In this document: one piece after another, positions 36,311 through 44,063 of the stretch
How positions within the stretch are numbered: position 1 is the stretch's first letter
Layout of the letters: every line of letters begins with the position of its first letter
DNA from: Agrobacterium vitis
GTDB taxonomy: Bacteria > Pseudomonadota > Alphaproteobacteria > Rhizobiales > Rhizobiaceae
DNA: 64,000 nt
Direction of reading: 5' to 3'
Assembly (NCBI RefSeq): GCF_013426735.1
Contig: NZ_AP023272.1
Span: 2,214,501 to 2,278,500 of the forward strand
The notes under the pieces: generated by a model
Seen by the model: the letters and a program-made list of their open reading frames with translations, nothing else
Databases searched by the model: none
Told to the model about the DNA's origin: nothing
Program-made: the position numbers and the translations under genes

Positions 36311-36820
36311 TCAGGCGTCGGCGGCGACTTTCATCGAGATGATCGAATCCGGATCGGTGACTGGCTCGCCCTTCTTGACGGCGTCGATGACATCCATACC
36401 TTCGATGACCTGGCCCCAAACGGAATATTGCTTGTTCAGCCAAGGCGCATCGGTGAAGCAGATGAAGAATTGCGAATTGGCAGAGTTCGGGCTTTGCGAA
36501 CGGGCCATGGAGCAGGTGCCGCGCACATGTGGCGTGGCCGAAAATTCAGCCTTCAGGTCCGGCTTGTCGGAGCCGCCCATGCCAGCGCGGCCAGGGTTGA
36601 AGCTTTCGCCACCCTTCTTGCCGAATTTCACGTCGCCAGTCTGGGCCATGAAATCGGGAATGACACGGTGGAAAACCACGCCATCATAGGCGCCTTCGCG
36701 GGCCAATTCCTTGATGCGTGCGACATGGCCGGGGGCCAGATCAGGGAAAAGGCTGATAACGACCTTGCCCTTGGTGGTTTCCAGGATGACGGTATTTTCC
36801 GGATCTTTGATCTCGGCCAT
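36311..36820 (-). CDS. ppiB: cyclophilin-type peptidyl-prolyl isomerase, cytoplasmic
   Basis: The 169-residue cyclophilin has FHRVIPDFMAQTGD near residues 51-64, the catalytic Arg within FHRV, MARSQSPNSANSQFFI near 107 and the C-terminal GQVIEGMDVIDAV. There is no signal peptide, so it is cytoplasmic, unlike its neighbour. It probably arose by duplication with the adjacent exported copy; both keep the active-site residues. Confidence 0.93.
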   Translation of the reverse strand: MAEIKDPENTVILETTKGKVVISLFPDLAPGHVARIKELAREGAYDGVVFHRVIPDFMAQTGDVKFGKKGGESFNPGRAGMGGSDKPDLKAEFSATPHVRGTCSMARSQSPNSANSQFFICFTDAPWLNKQYSVWGQVIEGMDVIDAVKKGEPVTDPDSIISMKVAADA

Positions 36821-36920
36821 GATTTTCTCCTTGGTATTCCGATTTTCTCGGACTTTTAATGGTCATGCCCTCCTCGCCTGCCCGGACAGGCTGGCAAGAG
36901 GGGCGATGCGCGGTGGTAAA

Positions 36921-37499
36921 TTACTTCTTTCCGAGGGTGACCTTGATCATCCGGTCGGGATCGCTGACCTCACCATTGCCGCCCTGGCCGCGCTTGATCT
37001 TATCGACAAATTCCATGCCGGAGACAACCTTGCCAACTGCGGTATATTGGCCGTTCAGGAAGCTGCCGTCACCGAACATGATGAAAAATTGCGAATTGGC
37101 AGAATTGGGATCCTGGGAACGGGCCATGCCGACTGTGCCACGCACAAAAGGTGTCTTGGAAAACTCAGCGGGAATATTCGGCAGCTTGGAAGCGCCGGTG
37201 CCTGCGCGGCTCTTGTCGAAGCCGGATTTCATATTGCCATATTGCACGTCGCCGGTCTGGGCCATGAAGCCCTCGATGACGCGGTGAAAGGCGACGTTGT
37301 CATATTGACCCTGGCTCACCAGCGTCTTGATCTGCGCCACATGCTTTGGTGCGACCTCCGGCATCAGTTGCACGACGACCGGGCCGTCCTTCAGCTGGAT
37401 GGTCATGGTGTTATCACCAGAGGCGGCCTGGGCCATGGCGTTGGTGGCAAGGGAGGAAAGCGCGAGCAGGCCCGCGAAAGCAAGAGACACGAGTTTCAT
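36921..37499 (-). CDS. ppiA: cyclophilin-type peptidyl-prolyl isomerase, exported
   Basis: The 192-residue protein has a cleavable signal peptide (residues 1-24, NAMAQ cleavage). The cyclophilin domain shows FHRVIEGFMAQTGD and MARSQDPNSANSQFFI. It is predicted to be a periplasmic proline isomerase. It sits between coaD and ppiB on one strand, the usual rhizobial order. Confidence 0.92.
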   Translation of the reverse strand: MKLVSLAFAGLLALSSLATNAMAQAASGDNTMTIQLKDGPVVVQLMPEVAPKHVAQIKTLVSQGQYDNVAFHRVIEGFMAQTGDVQYGNMKSGFDKSRAGTGASKLPNIPAEFSKTPFVRGTVGMARSQDPNSANSQFFIMFGDGSFLNGQYTAVGKVVSGMEFVDKIKRGQGGNGEVSDPDRMIKVTLGKK

Positions 37500-37526
37500 G
37501 AAGGCTCCGTAATTTCTCGGATCGGC

Positions 37527-38021
37527 TCAAGTCTTGAGCCGGGATTTCAATGCCCGCGACACCTGCGGGGGGACAAAGGCGCTGACATCACCGCCCATGG
37601 TGGCGATTTGCCGGACCAATGTGGCCGTTATGGGCCGCGACGCCGTGCCGGCTGGCAAGAAGACTGTTTGCAGATCTGGCGCCATCTGCCGGTTCATGCC
37701 CGCAAGTTGCATTTCATAGTCGAGATCTGACCCATCGCGCAGGCCGCGAACTAGCAAGGTCGCCCCGTGCTGGCGAGCGGCATCGACGGCCAGACCATCG
37801 AAAGCGATGACCGAAACATCCCCTGCCCGCAAAGGCACAGCCTCGCCAAGGCTGGTCGCAATCAGTTCTGCGCGCTCCTCGAAGCTGAACATCGGCACTT
37901 TACCAGGATGAATGCCGATTCCGACGACAACCTTGGGAACGACATTCAGCGCCTGAACCAGGACATCCAGGTGGCCATTGGTCATCGGGTCGAAAGAGCC
38001 CGGATAAAAGGCAATTGTCAT
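37527..38021 (-). CDS. coaD: phosphopantetheine adenylyltransferase
   Basis: The 164-residue CoaD makes dephospho-CoA from 4'-phosphopantetheine and ATP. The nucleotidyltransferase motif [15 protein letters not shown] is at residues 6-20, and the lid region [16 protein letters not shown] near 135 replaces the usual ISSTxVR. Length is standard. First gene of a coaD-ppiA-ppiB-queA-tgt series. Confidence 0.95.
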   Translation of the reverse strand: MTIAFYPGSFDPMTNGHLDVLVQALNVVPKVVVGIGIHPGKVPMFSFEERAELIATSLGEAVPLRAGDVSVIAFDGLAVDAARQHGATLLVRGLRDGSDLDYEMQLAGMNRQMAPDLQTVFLPAGTASRPITATLVRQIATMGGDVSAFVPPQVSRALKSRLKT

Positions 38022-38240
38022 CGGTCCGCCTCGATCTCTTTATGTCCGCCTTTTGTCACGGACAGGCTGGAACCGCAAGCGCCTACTGTCCCGGTTTTTA
38101 CCCGTGTTTCGTTCATATTTGTGGCCAGATCGTTCCCTGCCTGCCCCATGAATGCCTGATGAACGGCACATTCAGGCTCGCTTCAAGGCCGGGTGTTTAT
38201 ACAGGGATCATGTTCAACGACAAGGCCAAGAGAGCAAACA

Positions 38241-38366
38241 ATGCTTGTAGTTGTTTTGAGTATCGCAATTGCCAGCGCATTTGTTCTTGAAGCATTGGTT
38301 GCTTGGTTTGATGAACATGAAGACGACTGCTTCGCATTTCTGGCCGCTCAGATGAACGCCAGATGA
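38241..38366 (+). CDS. 41-residue predicted membrane mini-protein
   Basis: ATG at 38241 follows AAGAGAG and opens a 41-codon frame: MLVVVLSIAIASAFVLEALV (one hydrophobic helix, residues 2-22), an acidic stretch WFDEHEDDC, and a short amphipathic end. It is the first of three tiny ORFs with single helices and plausible ribosome-binding sites in this 600-base stretch. Confidence 0.5.
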   Translation: MLVVVLSIAIASAFVLEALVAWFDEHEDDCFAFLAAQMNAR

Positions 38367-38488
38367 ACGGAGTGTTAAGGGCAGCTTCAGCACGGCTTTT
38401 GTAAAAAGAGTGCACTGCTCACAGGAACAAGACGCGGTTGCAGCCATTGTTGCTGCAACTGACCCCGTCAAAACGAAGGACGAAACCC

Positions 38489-38641
38489 ATGCTTGATAAA
38501 GTGACGATGATTAATCTGGTTTGGACTGCCATGATCGGCGCTATGCTGGCAACGAGCATTGGTTTTCACATGAACGAAGACCGCGCCCCTTCCAATTTCC
38601 GTACGTCGATTTCGCAGCCTTACCACAGCGCCAGCCGCTGA
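38489..38641 (+). CDS. 50-residue predicted membrane mini-protein
   Basis: ATG at 38489 is preceded by AAGGA at 8 bases. A hydrophobic helix (INLVWTAMIGAMLATSIGF, residues 8-26) is followed by a polar C-terminus (HMNEDRAPSNFR...). No family is recognised. It lies between two other small membrane ORFs. Confidence 0.5.
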   Translation: MLDKVTMINLVWTAMIGAMLATSIGFHMNEDRAPSNFRTSISQPYHSASR

Positions 38642-38708
38642 TTGGAACCTTGGTGCAGGATTTTCGTTGAGACTGGATAAGTGATGATCAGACACAAAGG
38701 AAAACAAG

Positions 38709-38828
38709 ATGTTCTTGCTTCTCGGCGTGCTCTCGGCTGCTATCAGCGCGATGTTTGTCTACTCTGTCGTTTCGACGATCTCTGCGCTACGTCGTGAGCA
38801 AGATGATTTGCGATCCCTGTTGAAATAA
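38709..38828 (+). CDS. 39-residue predicted membrane mini-protein
   Basis: ATG at 38709 follows AAAGGAAAACAAG (good ribosome-binding site). MFLLLGVLSAAISAMFVYSV is one long hydrophobic helix, and the C-terminus is charged (SALRREQDDLRSLLK). A strong terminator begins 24 bases after the stop, which supports a real transcription unit. Confidence 0.6.
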   Translation: MFLLLGVLSAAISAMFVYSVVSTISALRREQDDLRSLLK

Positions 38829-38851
38829 TTGAATTCTACCCGGATCTATGA

Positions 38852-38893
38852 GAAACGCCTCGCCTTTCATCTGAAAGCGAGGCGTTTCTTTTT
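38852..38893. terminator. strong terminator shared by convergent units
   Basis: GAAACGCCTCGC (38852-38863) and GCGAGGCGTTTC (38877-38888) pair perfectly over 12 bp and are followed by TTTTT on the plus strand. It lies between the small membrane ORFs and the end of the suf operon, so it may also stop minus-strand transcription. Confidence 0.9.
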
Positions 38894-38926
38894 GTGACAT
38901 TATTTTATGGCAGAAATAGGCTCTGA

Positions 38927-39313
38927 TCAGACGTGGACTGCCTGCCGCTGCTTGGCAAGTTCAGCCAAATCTGCGGCCTTCAACTCCACCGACTCGCCAC
39001 AGCCACAGGCCGAGGTCTGGTTCGGATTGCGGAAGGTGAAGCCAGAGCGCAGGGTCGTGGTTTCGAAATCGATTTCCGTACCCAAAAGATAGAGCACAGC
39101 GGCAGGCTCCAGCCATACGGAGGCGCCGTCGCGGGCAATCAGGTCATCCCTCGGGTTAGGCTCCGTCACCAGGTCGATGGTATATTCCATCCCCGCACAG
39201 CCACCCTTCTTGATGCCGACACGAATGCCCTTGGCATCGGGGCCGGAATTCTCGACAATTTCCTTGACGCGGGCTGCTGCCGCATCGGTCATGGTCATCA
39301 CCGCAAAGCCCAT
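38927..39313 (-). CDS. sufA: SufA-like iron-sulfur carrier protein
   Basis: The 128-residue A-type carrier has the three conserved Cys: GGCAGMEY near residue 47 and the C-terminal ACGCGES near 109-115. It transfers clusters from the SufBCD scaffold to target proteins. ATG at 39313 has AAGGAG 7 bases upstream; the 10-residue upstream extension is not needed. It is the last gene of the suf operon. Confidence 0.92.
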   Translation of the reverse strand: MGFAVMTMTDAAAARVKEIVENSGPDAKGIRVGIKKGGCAGMEYTIDLVTEPNPRDDLIARDGASVWLEPAAVLYLLGTEIDFETTTLRSGFTFRNPNQTSACGCGESVELKAADLAELAKQRQAVHV

Positions 39314-39454
39314 AGGCTTTCTCCTTTTCACAGCCGGGTTCAAGGCCCGGTGTTTTTTAAAAGTGGGTTCGGTTTCTTAACCGGAACAGTGCCAGACAAA
39401 ACCGGCATGTTGACAATGTAATAGGCAGCTTGCCTTTCAGCAAGCCGCCTTTAC

Positions 39455-39850
39455 TCAATACCAGCCGATCGAGACCTGCGCCTCTTCAGACATCCGGTCC
39501 GGTGTCCATGGTGGATCGAAGGTCATTTCCACCTGCACGCCGGAAACACCCTCCACCGAGCCAACCGCATTTTCCACCCAGCCTGGCATTTCGCCAGCCA
39601 CCGGGCAGCCGGGTGCCGTCAGTGTCATCATGATTTTCACCATGCGGTCGTCTTCAATATCGACCTTGTAGATCAGGCCAAGCTCAAAAATATCCGCCGG
39701 AATTTCCGGGTCATAGACGGTTTTCAGCGCCGAAATGATATCGTCCGACAAGCGGGCGACTTCCTCCGGTGGGATGCTGGAATGAACGATGCCTTCGCGC
39801 GCATCCGGCTTCTCGTCATTTTTACTGGTATTCATATCGCTGACGCTCAT
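39455..39850 (-). CDS. sufT: SufT-type MIP18/DUF59 Fe-S assembly protein
   Basis: The 131-residue protein has an acidic N-terminus and a DUF59 domain: ALKTVYDPEIPADIFELGLIYKVD near residues 42-65, and LTAPGCPVAGEMPGWVENAV with the single conserved Cys. SufT proteins support maturation of Fe-S proteins, especially under iron or oxidative stress. TGAGGA stands before the ATG. It starts 11 bases after the sufS stop. Confidence 0.9.
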   Translation of the reverse strand: MSVSDMNTSKNDEKPDAREGIVHSSIPPEEVARLSDDIISALKTVYDPEIPADIFELGLIYKVDIEDDRMVKIMMTLTAPGCPVAGEMPGWVENAVGSVEGVSGVQVEMTFDPPWTPDRMSEEAQVSIGWY

Positions 39851-39861
39851 GGTTTCAATCC

Positions 39862-41112
39862 TCAGCCGAAGAAGGTCTTGGCATAGTCAAGCGCTTCCAC
39901 CAGCGCATCGATTTCTTCACGGGTATTATATAGGCCAAAAGAGGCCCGGCAGGTAGAGGTAACACCGAAACGCGACAGCAATGGCTGGGCGCAATGCGTG
40001 CCAGCCCGAACCGCCACACCGCGCCGGTCGATCAGCATCGATACGTCATGGGCGTGGATACCCTTGAGCTCAAAGGAGAAGATCGCGCCCTTGCCCGGTG
40101 CATTGCCGAAAATCCGCAGCGAATTGATCGCCGTCAGCCGCTCATGGGCATAGGCCGTCAAATCGGCTTCATGCGCGGCAATCGCCTCGCGGCCAAGACC
40201 CTCGATATAATCCAGCGCATGGCCAAGCCCAATGGCCTGAACAATTGGCGGCGTTCCTGCCTCAAACCGATGCGGCGGATCATTGTACGTCACCATATCC
40301 TCGGTGACATCGACAATCATTTCGCCGCCGCCCATGAAGGGCTGCATGGCGCGCAACCGGTCCATCTTGCCATAGAGCACGCCGATGCCGGACGGGCCGT
40401 AAAGCTTGTGGCCGGTCATCACATACCAGTCGCAGTCGATGTCTTGCACATCGACCGGCATATGCACCGCCGCCTGGCTACCATCGACCAGCACCGGAAT
40501 GCCGCGCTCCCTGGCGATCCGGCAAATTTCCTTGACCGGAACCACGGTTCCGAGCGCATTGGACATATGGGTGACAGCAATTAGCTTGGTGCGGTTGGTC
40601 AGCCGCTTTTCGAATTCCTCGATGTGGAAGGCACCATCATCATCCACCGGCACCCAGACCAGCTTTGCCCCCTTGCGTTCCCGCAGGAAATGCCAGGGAA
40701 CGATATTGGAGTGATGCTCCATAATGGTCAGGAGGATTTCATCGCCCTCGCCGATCTCTTTCATGCCATGGCCATAAGCCACCGTATTGATAGCTTCGGT
40801 TGAAGACTTGGTGAAAATCACCTCGTCCACCGATCCGGCATTCAGAAAGCGCCGCACTTTTTCGCGGGCCGCTTCATAAGCATCGGTCGCGGCATTGGAC
40901 AGAAAATGCAGGCCGCGGTGCACATTGGCATATTCGTTGGAATAGGCATGGCTGATGGCATTGATCACCACCTGGGGTTTTTGCGCAGACGCACCGTTAT
41001 CCAGGTAGACCAGCGGTTTATCGCCATGCACCAGCCGCGACAGGATCGGGAAATCCTTTCGGACGGCCTCGACATCATAGGTCGATGGAAGTTTCGCCAG
41101 ATTAAGCGTCAT
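39862..41112 (-). CDS. sufS: cysteine desulfurase SufS
   Basis: The 416-residue group II cysteine desulfurase contains DNGASAQKPQ, TKSSTEAINTVAYG and DGSQAAVHMPVD. The PLP Lys is in MTGHKLYGPSGIG, and the active-site Cys in RAGTHCAQPLLSRFG near the C-terminus. It supplies persulfide sulfur to SufBCD. No sufE gene is found in this operon. Its 5' end overlaps the VOC gene by 11 bases. Confidence 0.94.
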   Translation of the reverse strand: MTLNLAKLPSTYDVEAVRKDFPILSRLVHGDKPLVYLDNGASAQKPQVVINAISHAYSNEYANVHRGLHFLSNAATDAYEAAREKVRRFLNAGSVDEVIFTKSSTEAINTVAYGHGMKEIGEGDEILLTIMEHHSNIVPWHFLRERKGAKLVWVPVDDDGAFHIEEFEKRLTNRTKLIAVTHMSNALGTVVPVKEICRIARERGIPVLVDGSQAAVHMPVDVQDIDCDWYVMTGHKLYGPSGIGVLYGKMDRLRAMQPFMGGGEMIVDVTEDMVTYNDPPHRFEAGTPPIVQAIGLGHALDYIEGLGREAIAAHEADLTAYAHERLTAINSLRIFGNAPGKGAIFSFELKGIHAHDVSMLIDRRGVAVRAGTHCAQPLLSRFGVTSTCRASFGLYNTREEIDALVEALDYAKTFFG

Positions 41113-41494
41113 AGCTTATAAACTCCATGAGCGAACCATCCGGATCGCGAAAATAGAGGCTTGTTCCCTCGCCCATAGCGCCGAAACGACGAACGGGTCC
41201 CAGTTCGATGTCTATCCCTTGGGCCTCGAGATGGGCCTTGGCATCGCTGATCTTTCCACGCCAGCGGAAGCAAAGATCGCTGTTTCCCGGAGCGACAGGA
41301 ATGCGGGCCACCGGCGTGCCGATTGCGCCGGGGCCATGAACATTCAACTGCTGTGCACCAAGCCGAAAAACATATCCTCCGGCTGCCGTGGCGACCGCTT
41401 CAGCCTCGATCACGTTCGTGTAGAAATCGCGTGCCCGTTCCCAATCGGAAACATGGATCACGGCGTGATCAAGGTTGACGGGGAGATCAGCCAT
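41102..41494 (-). CDS. VOC-family (glyoxalase-like) protein inside the suf operon
   Basis: The 130-residue vicinal-oxygen-chelate protein has paired beta-alpha-beta modules (LDHAVIHVSDWERARDFYTN and NSDLCFRWRGKISDAKAHL). The metal ligands expected are His10 in DHAVIHV and the Glu in LMEFISYD. The substrate is unknown. It overlaps sufD upstream by 8 bases and sufS downstream by 11, so it must be translated with the suf genes. Confidence 0.83.
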   Translation of the reverse strand: MADLPVNLDHAVIHVSDWERARDFYTNVIEAEAVATAAGGYVFRLGAQQLNVHGPGAIGTPVARIPVAPGNSDLCFRWRGKISDAKAHLEAQGIDIELGPVRRFGAMGEGTSLYFRDPDGSLMEFISYDA

Positions 41495-42761
41495 GGGTCT
41501 CCAGCCAGTCGGAGATCACCCCTTCCAGGGCCTCGACCAGTTCCTCATCTTCGAGCTCTTCCACCAATTCGGCGACGAAAGCCTTGATCAGCAGCCCACG
41601 GGCGACTTTTTGCGGGATGCCGCGCGCCATCAGGTAATAGAGGTGGTTGTGGTCGATATCGGCAACCGTTGCACCATGGGCGCATTGCACGTCATCGACA
41701 AAGATTTCCAGCTCCGGCTTTACCGAATATTCGGCATCGTCAGACATCAGCAGCGTGTTGCAGGCCATGCGTGCATCGGTCTTCTGGGCGTCGGGAGCAA
41801 CCCGGATCTGGCCCTGGAAGACGCCACGCGCCCGGTCGAACACCACATTGCGGATCACTTCCGTCGAGGTGGTGTTCGGCACGTCATGACCAAGCGTCAT
41901 GGTCACATCCGTATGGCTTTCGCCACCAAGAAGGTTGACAGCGCGGAGCGTGAAATCGGAGCCTTCGCCTGCCGTTCTGACATGGATTTCCTGGCGCACC
42001 AGCTTGCCGCCAGCGTTGATCACGAATAGCTTCAGCTTGGCATTGGTCCCCAGCACGACCTTGATCTGGCCGAGATGAGTGTCGGCAAGACCTTGGGTCT
42101 GCACGATGATCCACGTCACTTCGGCACCCTCGCCCAAGTCCAGGTCGCTGACGCTGGAGATCAAGCCAGCGGTTTCGCCGGAATTGCGATGGCGCTCGAT
42201 CACCGTTGCCTTTGAGCCAGAGCCGAAGCTTGCCACGAACCGAGAATGGCTCTGACCGCCACCCTGATAGGCCTGCAACTCGATCAGCCTCTCGACCTCG
42301 ACATTGTCCTCGACGCTCAGCCGATAGCCGTCACGCACGAAACTGCCATTGATCCGGCCGATAGCGTCGTCCTTGGAGAAGGCGACCAGATCGGCCGCCG
42401 CCGTTCCATCCAGCAGGCTTTCGCTATAGGCACGCACCTTCACGCCATCTGGCGCAGAAACGTCGCGGCTCAGGCCTTGGCGTAGTTCAAAGATACGAGC
42501 CGCCTCGACCAGCGGTGCCACCGCCTTTGAAGGCGTTAGCGTTGCAGCGTCGGGGATGGCCCGTAGCAGGGTTTTCAGATCCGTATAATGCCAGGCTTCA
42601 ACGCGACGCGTTGGCAGACCAGCCCGCTTCAGGTCATCAAACAGGATATCCCGCGCGCCCAATACCGTCCCATCGCCCGGCAAATCGCCGAGCTGGGCCG
42701 TATAGGCTTCGACCAGCGCAGCCTCGGCCGCTGTGGACCGATTGGCAGCTTGAATGTTCAT
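41487..42761 (-). CDS. sufD: SufD, SufBCD complex subunit
   Basis: The 424-residue protein has the SufBD-family right-handed beta-helix core. The typical C-terminal motif DDVQCAHGATVADIDHNHLYYLMARGI is recognisable (short parts quoted). It partners SufB and SufC in the scaffold complex. ATG at 42761 is preceded by GAGGGAG. The gene begins 24 bases after sufC. Confidence 0.92.
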   Translation of the reverse strand: MNIQAANRSTAAEAALVEAYTAQLGDLPGDGTVLGARDILFDDLKRAGLPTRRVEAWHYTDLKTLLRAIPDAATLTPSKAVAPLVEAARIFELRQGLSRDVSAPDGVKVRAYSESLLDGTAAADLVAFSKDDAIGRINGSFVRDGYRLSVEDNVEVERLIELQAYQGGGQSHSRFVASFGSGSKATVIERHRNSGETAGLISSVSDLDLGEGAEVTWIIVQTQGLADTHLGQIKVVLGTNAKLKLFVINAGGKLVRQEIHVRTAGEGSDFTLRAVNLLGGESHTDVTMTLGHDVPNTTSTEVIRNVVFDRARGVFQGQIRVAPDAQKTDARMACNTLLMSDDAEYSVKPELEIFVDDVQCAHGATVADIDHNHLYYLMARGIPQKVARGLLIKAFVAELVEELEDEELVEALEGVISDWLETHG

Positions 42762-42785
42762 TGCAACACTCCCTCTCCCGACCAA

Positions 42786-43541
42786 TCAGGCCGCTTCGCC
42801 GATGATATCAGCATAGCCATTGGCTTCCAGATCAAGCGCCAGGCTCTTATCGCCGGTCTTGATGATCTGGCCCTTGTAGAGAACATGGACTGTATCCGGC
42901 ACGATGTAATCCAGCAGGCGCTGATAGTGGGTGATGACGATGGTGGCGCGATCCGGAGACTTCAATGCATTGACGCCATCGGCAACGATCTTCAGCGCGT
43001 CGATGTCGAGGCCGCTATCGGTTTCATCCAGAATGCAAAGCTGCGGCGCCAGCAGCGCCATTTGCAGGATTTCCGCGCGCTTCTTCTCACCACCGGAGAA
43101 GCCGACATTCAGCGGACGCTTCAGCATGTCGGGGTTAATCTTCAACTCGCCAGCCGCTTCCTTCACCCGTCGGATGAAATCGGGCGTCGTCAGTTCAGCC
43201 TCACCACGTGCTTTGCGCTGTTCATTCATAGCCACCTTCAAAAACTGCATGGTGGCAACGCCCGGAATTTCGACCGGGTATTGGAAGGCCAGGAAAATGC
43301 CCTTGGCAGCGCGTTCCGCCGGGTCAAGCTCCAGAATGCTCTCGCCATTATAGAGGATCTCGCCCTCGGTGACTTCATAGTCCGAGCGGCCCGACAGGAT
43401 GTAGGACAGCGTCGATTTACCCGAGCCATTCGGCCCCATGATCGCCGCCACTTCGCCAGCCTTGACCGTCAGGTTGAGGCCACGAATGATCTCCGTGCCG
43501 TCTTCCGCGATCCGGGCGTGAAGGTTTCTGATTTCAAGCAT
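42786..43541 (-). CDS. sufC: SufC, Fe-S assembly ATPase
   Basis: The 251-residue ABC ATPase has Walker A GPNGSGKSTL at residues 37-46, signature FSGGEKKRAEI near 148, and Walker B LCILDETDSGLD near 167. It powers conformational changes in SufBCD. The start is 520 bases from sufB because a GIY-YIG element lies between them, so sufC may depend on read-through or its own promoter. Confidence 0.94.
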   Translation of the reverse strand: MLEIRNLHARIAEDGTEIIRGLNLTVKAGEVAAIMGPNGSGKSTLSYILSGRSDYEVTEGEILYNGESILELDPAERAAKGIFLAFQYPVEIPGVATMQFLKVAMNEQRKARGEAELTTPDFIRRVKEAAGELKINPDMLKRPLNVGFSGGEKKRAEILQMALLAPQLCILDETDSGLDIDALKIVADGVNALKSPDRATIVITHYQRLLDYIVPDTVHVLYKGQIIKTGDKSLALDLEANGYADIIGEAA

Positions 43542-43620
43542 GTTCCAATTCCCTCATATGGCGGGTTTCAAGGACCCACATATTCAATCTAGCTGGAGCC
43601 CGGACATTCACCGTGTGCTC

Positions 43621-43649
43621 CGTCATCCTCGGGCTTGTCCCGAGGATCT
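43621..43649. repeat. left terminal palindromic repeat of the GIY-YIG cassette
   Basis: 29-base arm with an internal 9-bp stem and 5-base loop; identical in reverse complement to 44022-44050. Confidence 0.9.
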
Positions 43650-43657
43650 AAGCCGCG

Positions 43658-43999
43658 TCAGTTATAATCGGTCCACATTTTCGTCTTGGGATGTGGACTG
43701 TAAACATTTTCTATTTCGTCGAGCCGTTCAAAAAGGTCCATCCACGTTGGATTGAGCCCTTCTATCAACCGAATTTTCCATTCACGCAAATAGCGCTTGA
43801 GGGATTTTTCACGCTGAATCGCCAGCACTATATTCGGATGAATTTCAAACCAAACAAGGTTCTTCGCTTTGTACTTCGAAGTGTAACCTTCATGGACGTT
43901 GTTTCGGTGCTCCCATGCCCGCTTTGCCAAATCGCTCGTTACACCGGTGTAAATAACACCACGCGGCTTATCGGCCATCATATAGACAAAGGCAGTCAT
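43658..43999 (-). CDS. GIY-YIG nuclease superfamily protein
   Basis: The 113-residue single-domain GIY-YIG protein has VYMM...GVIYTGV at residues 5-20, the catalytic Arg27 and His31 (LAKRAWEHR), and the catalytic Glu64 (QREKSLKRY). Small proteins of this type (UPF0213/YhbQ-like) are numerous in Alphaproteobacteria. Its tight placement between matched palindromes suggests it mobilises or processes them. The stop is nine bases from the left repeat. Confidence 0.88.
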   Translation of the reverse strand: MTAFVYMMADKPRGVIYTGVTSDLAKRAWEHRNNVHEGYTSKYKAKNLVWFEIHPNIVLAIQREKSLKRYLREWKIRLIEGLNPTWMDLFERLDEIENVYSPHPKTKMWTDYN

Positions 44000-44021
44000 C
44001 TATCCATTCCTGACCCCTCGC

Positions 44022-44050
44022 AGATCCTCGGGACAAGCCCGAGGATGACG
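44022..44050. repeat. right terminal palindromic repeat of the GIY-YIG cassette
   Basis: Reverse complement of 43621-43649. It lies 14 bases beyond the sufB stop, so its hairpin could also affect the 3' end of the sufB transcript. Confidence 0.9.
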
Positions 44051-44063
44051 GCGTGGACATGTA

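Larger units (their letters stand above)
43621..44050. mobile_element. GIY-YIG gene cassette bounded by 29-bp inverted repeats
   Basis: 43621-43649 is the exact reverse complement of 44022-44050 (arms begin CGTCATCCTCGGGCTTGTCC). Each arm is itself a palindrome (ATCCTCGGG, CTTGT, CCCGAGGAT). The enclosed 430 bases hold one GIY-YIG endonuclease gene and almost nothing else. No target duplication was seen. The unit sits between sufB and sufC. Confidence 0.7.
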
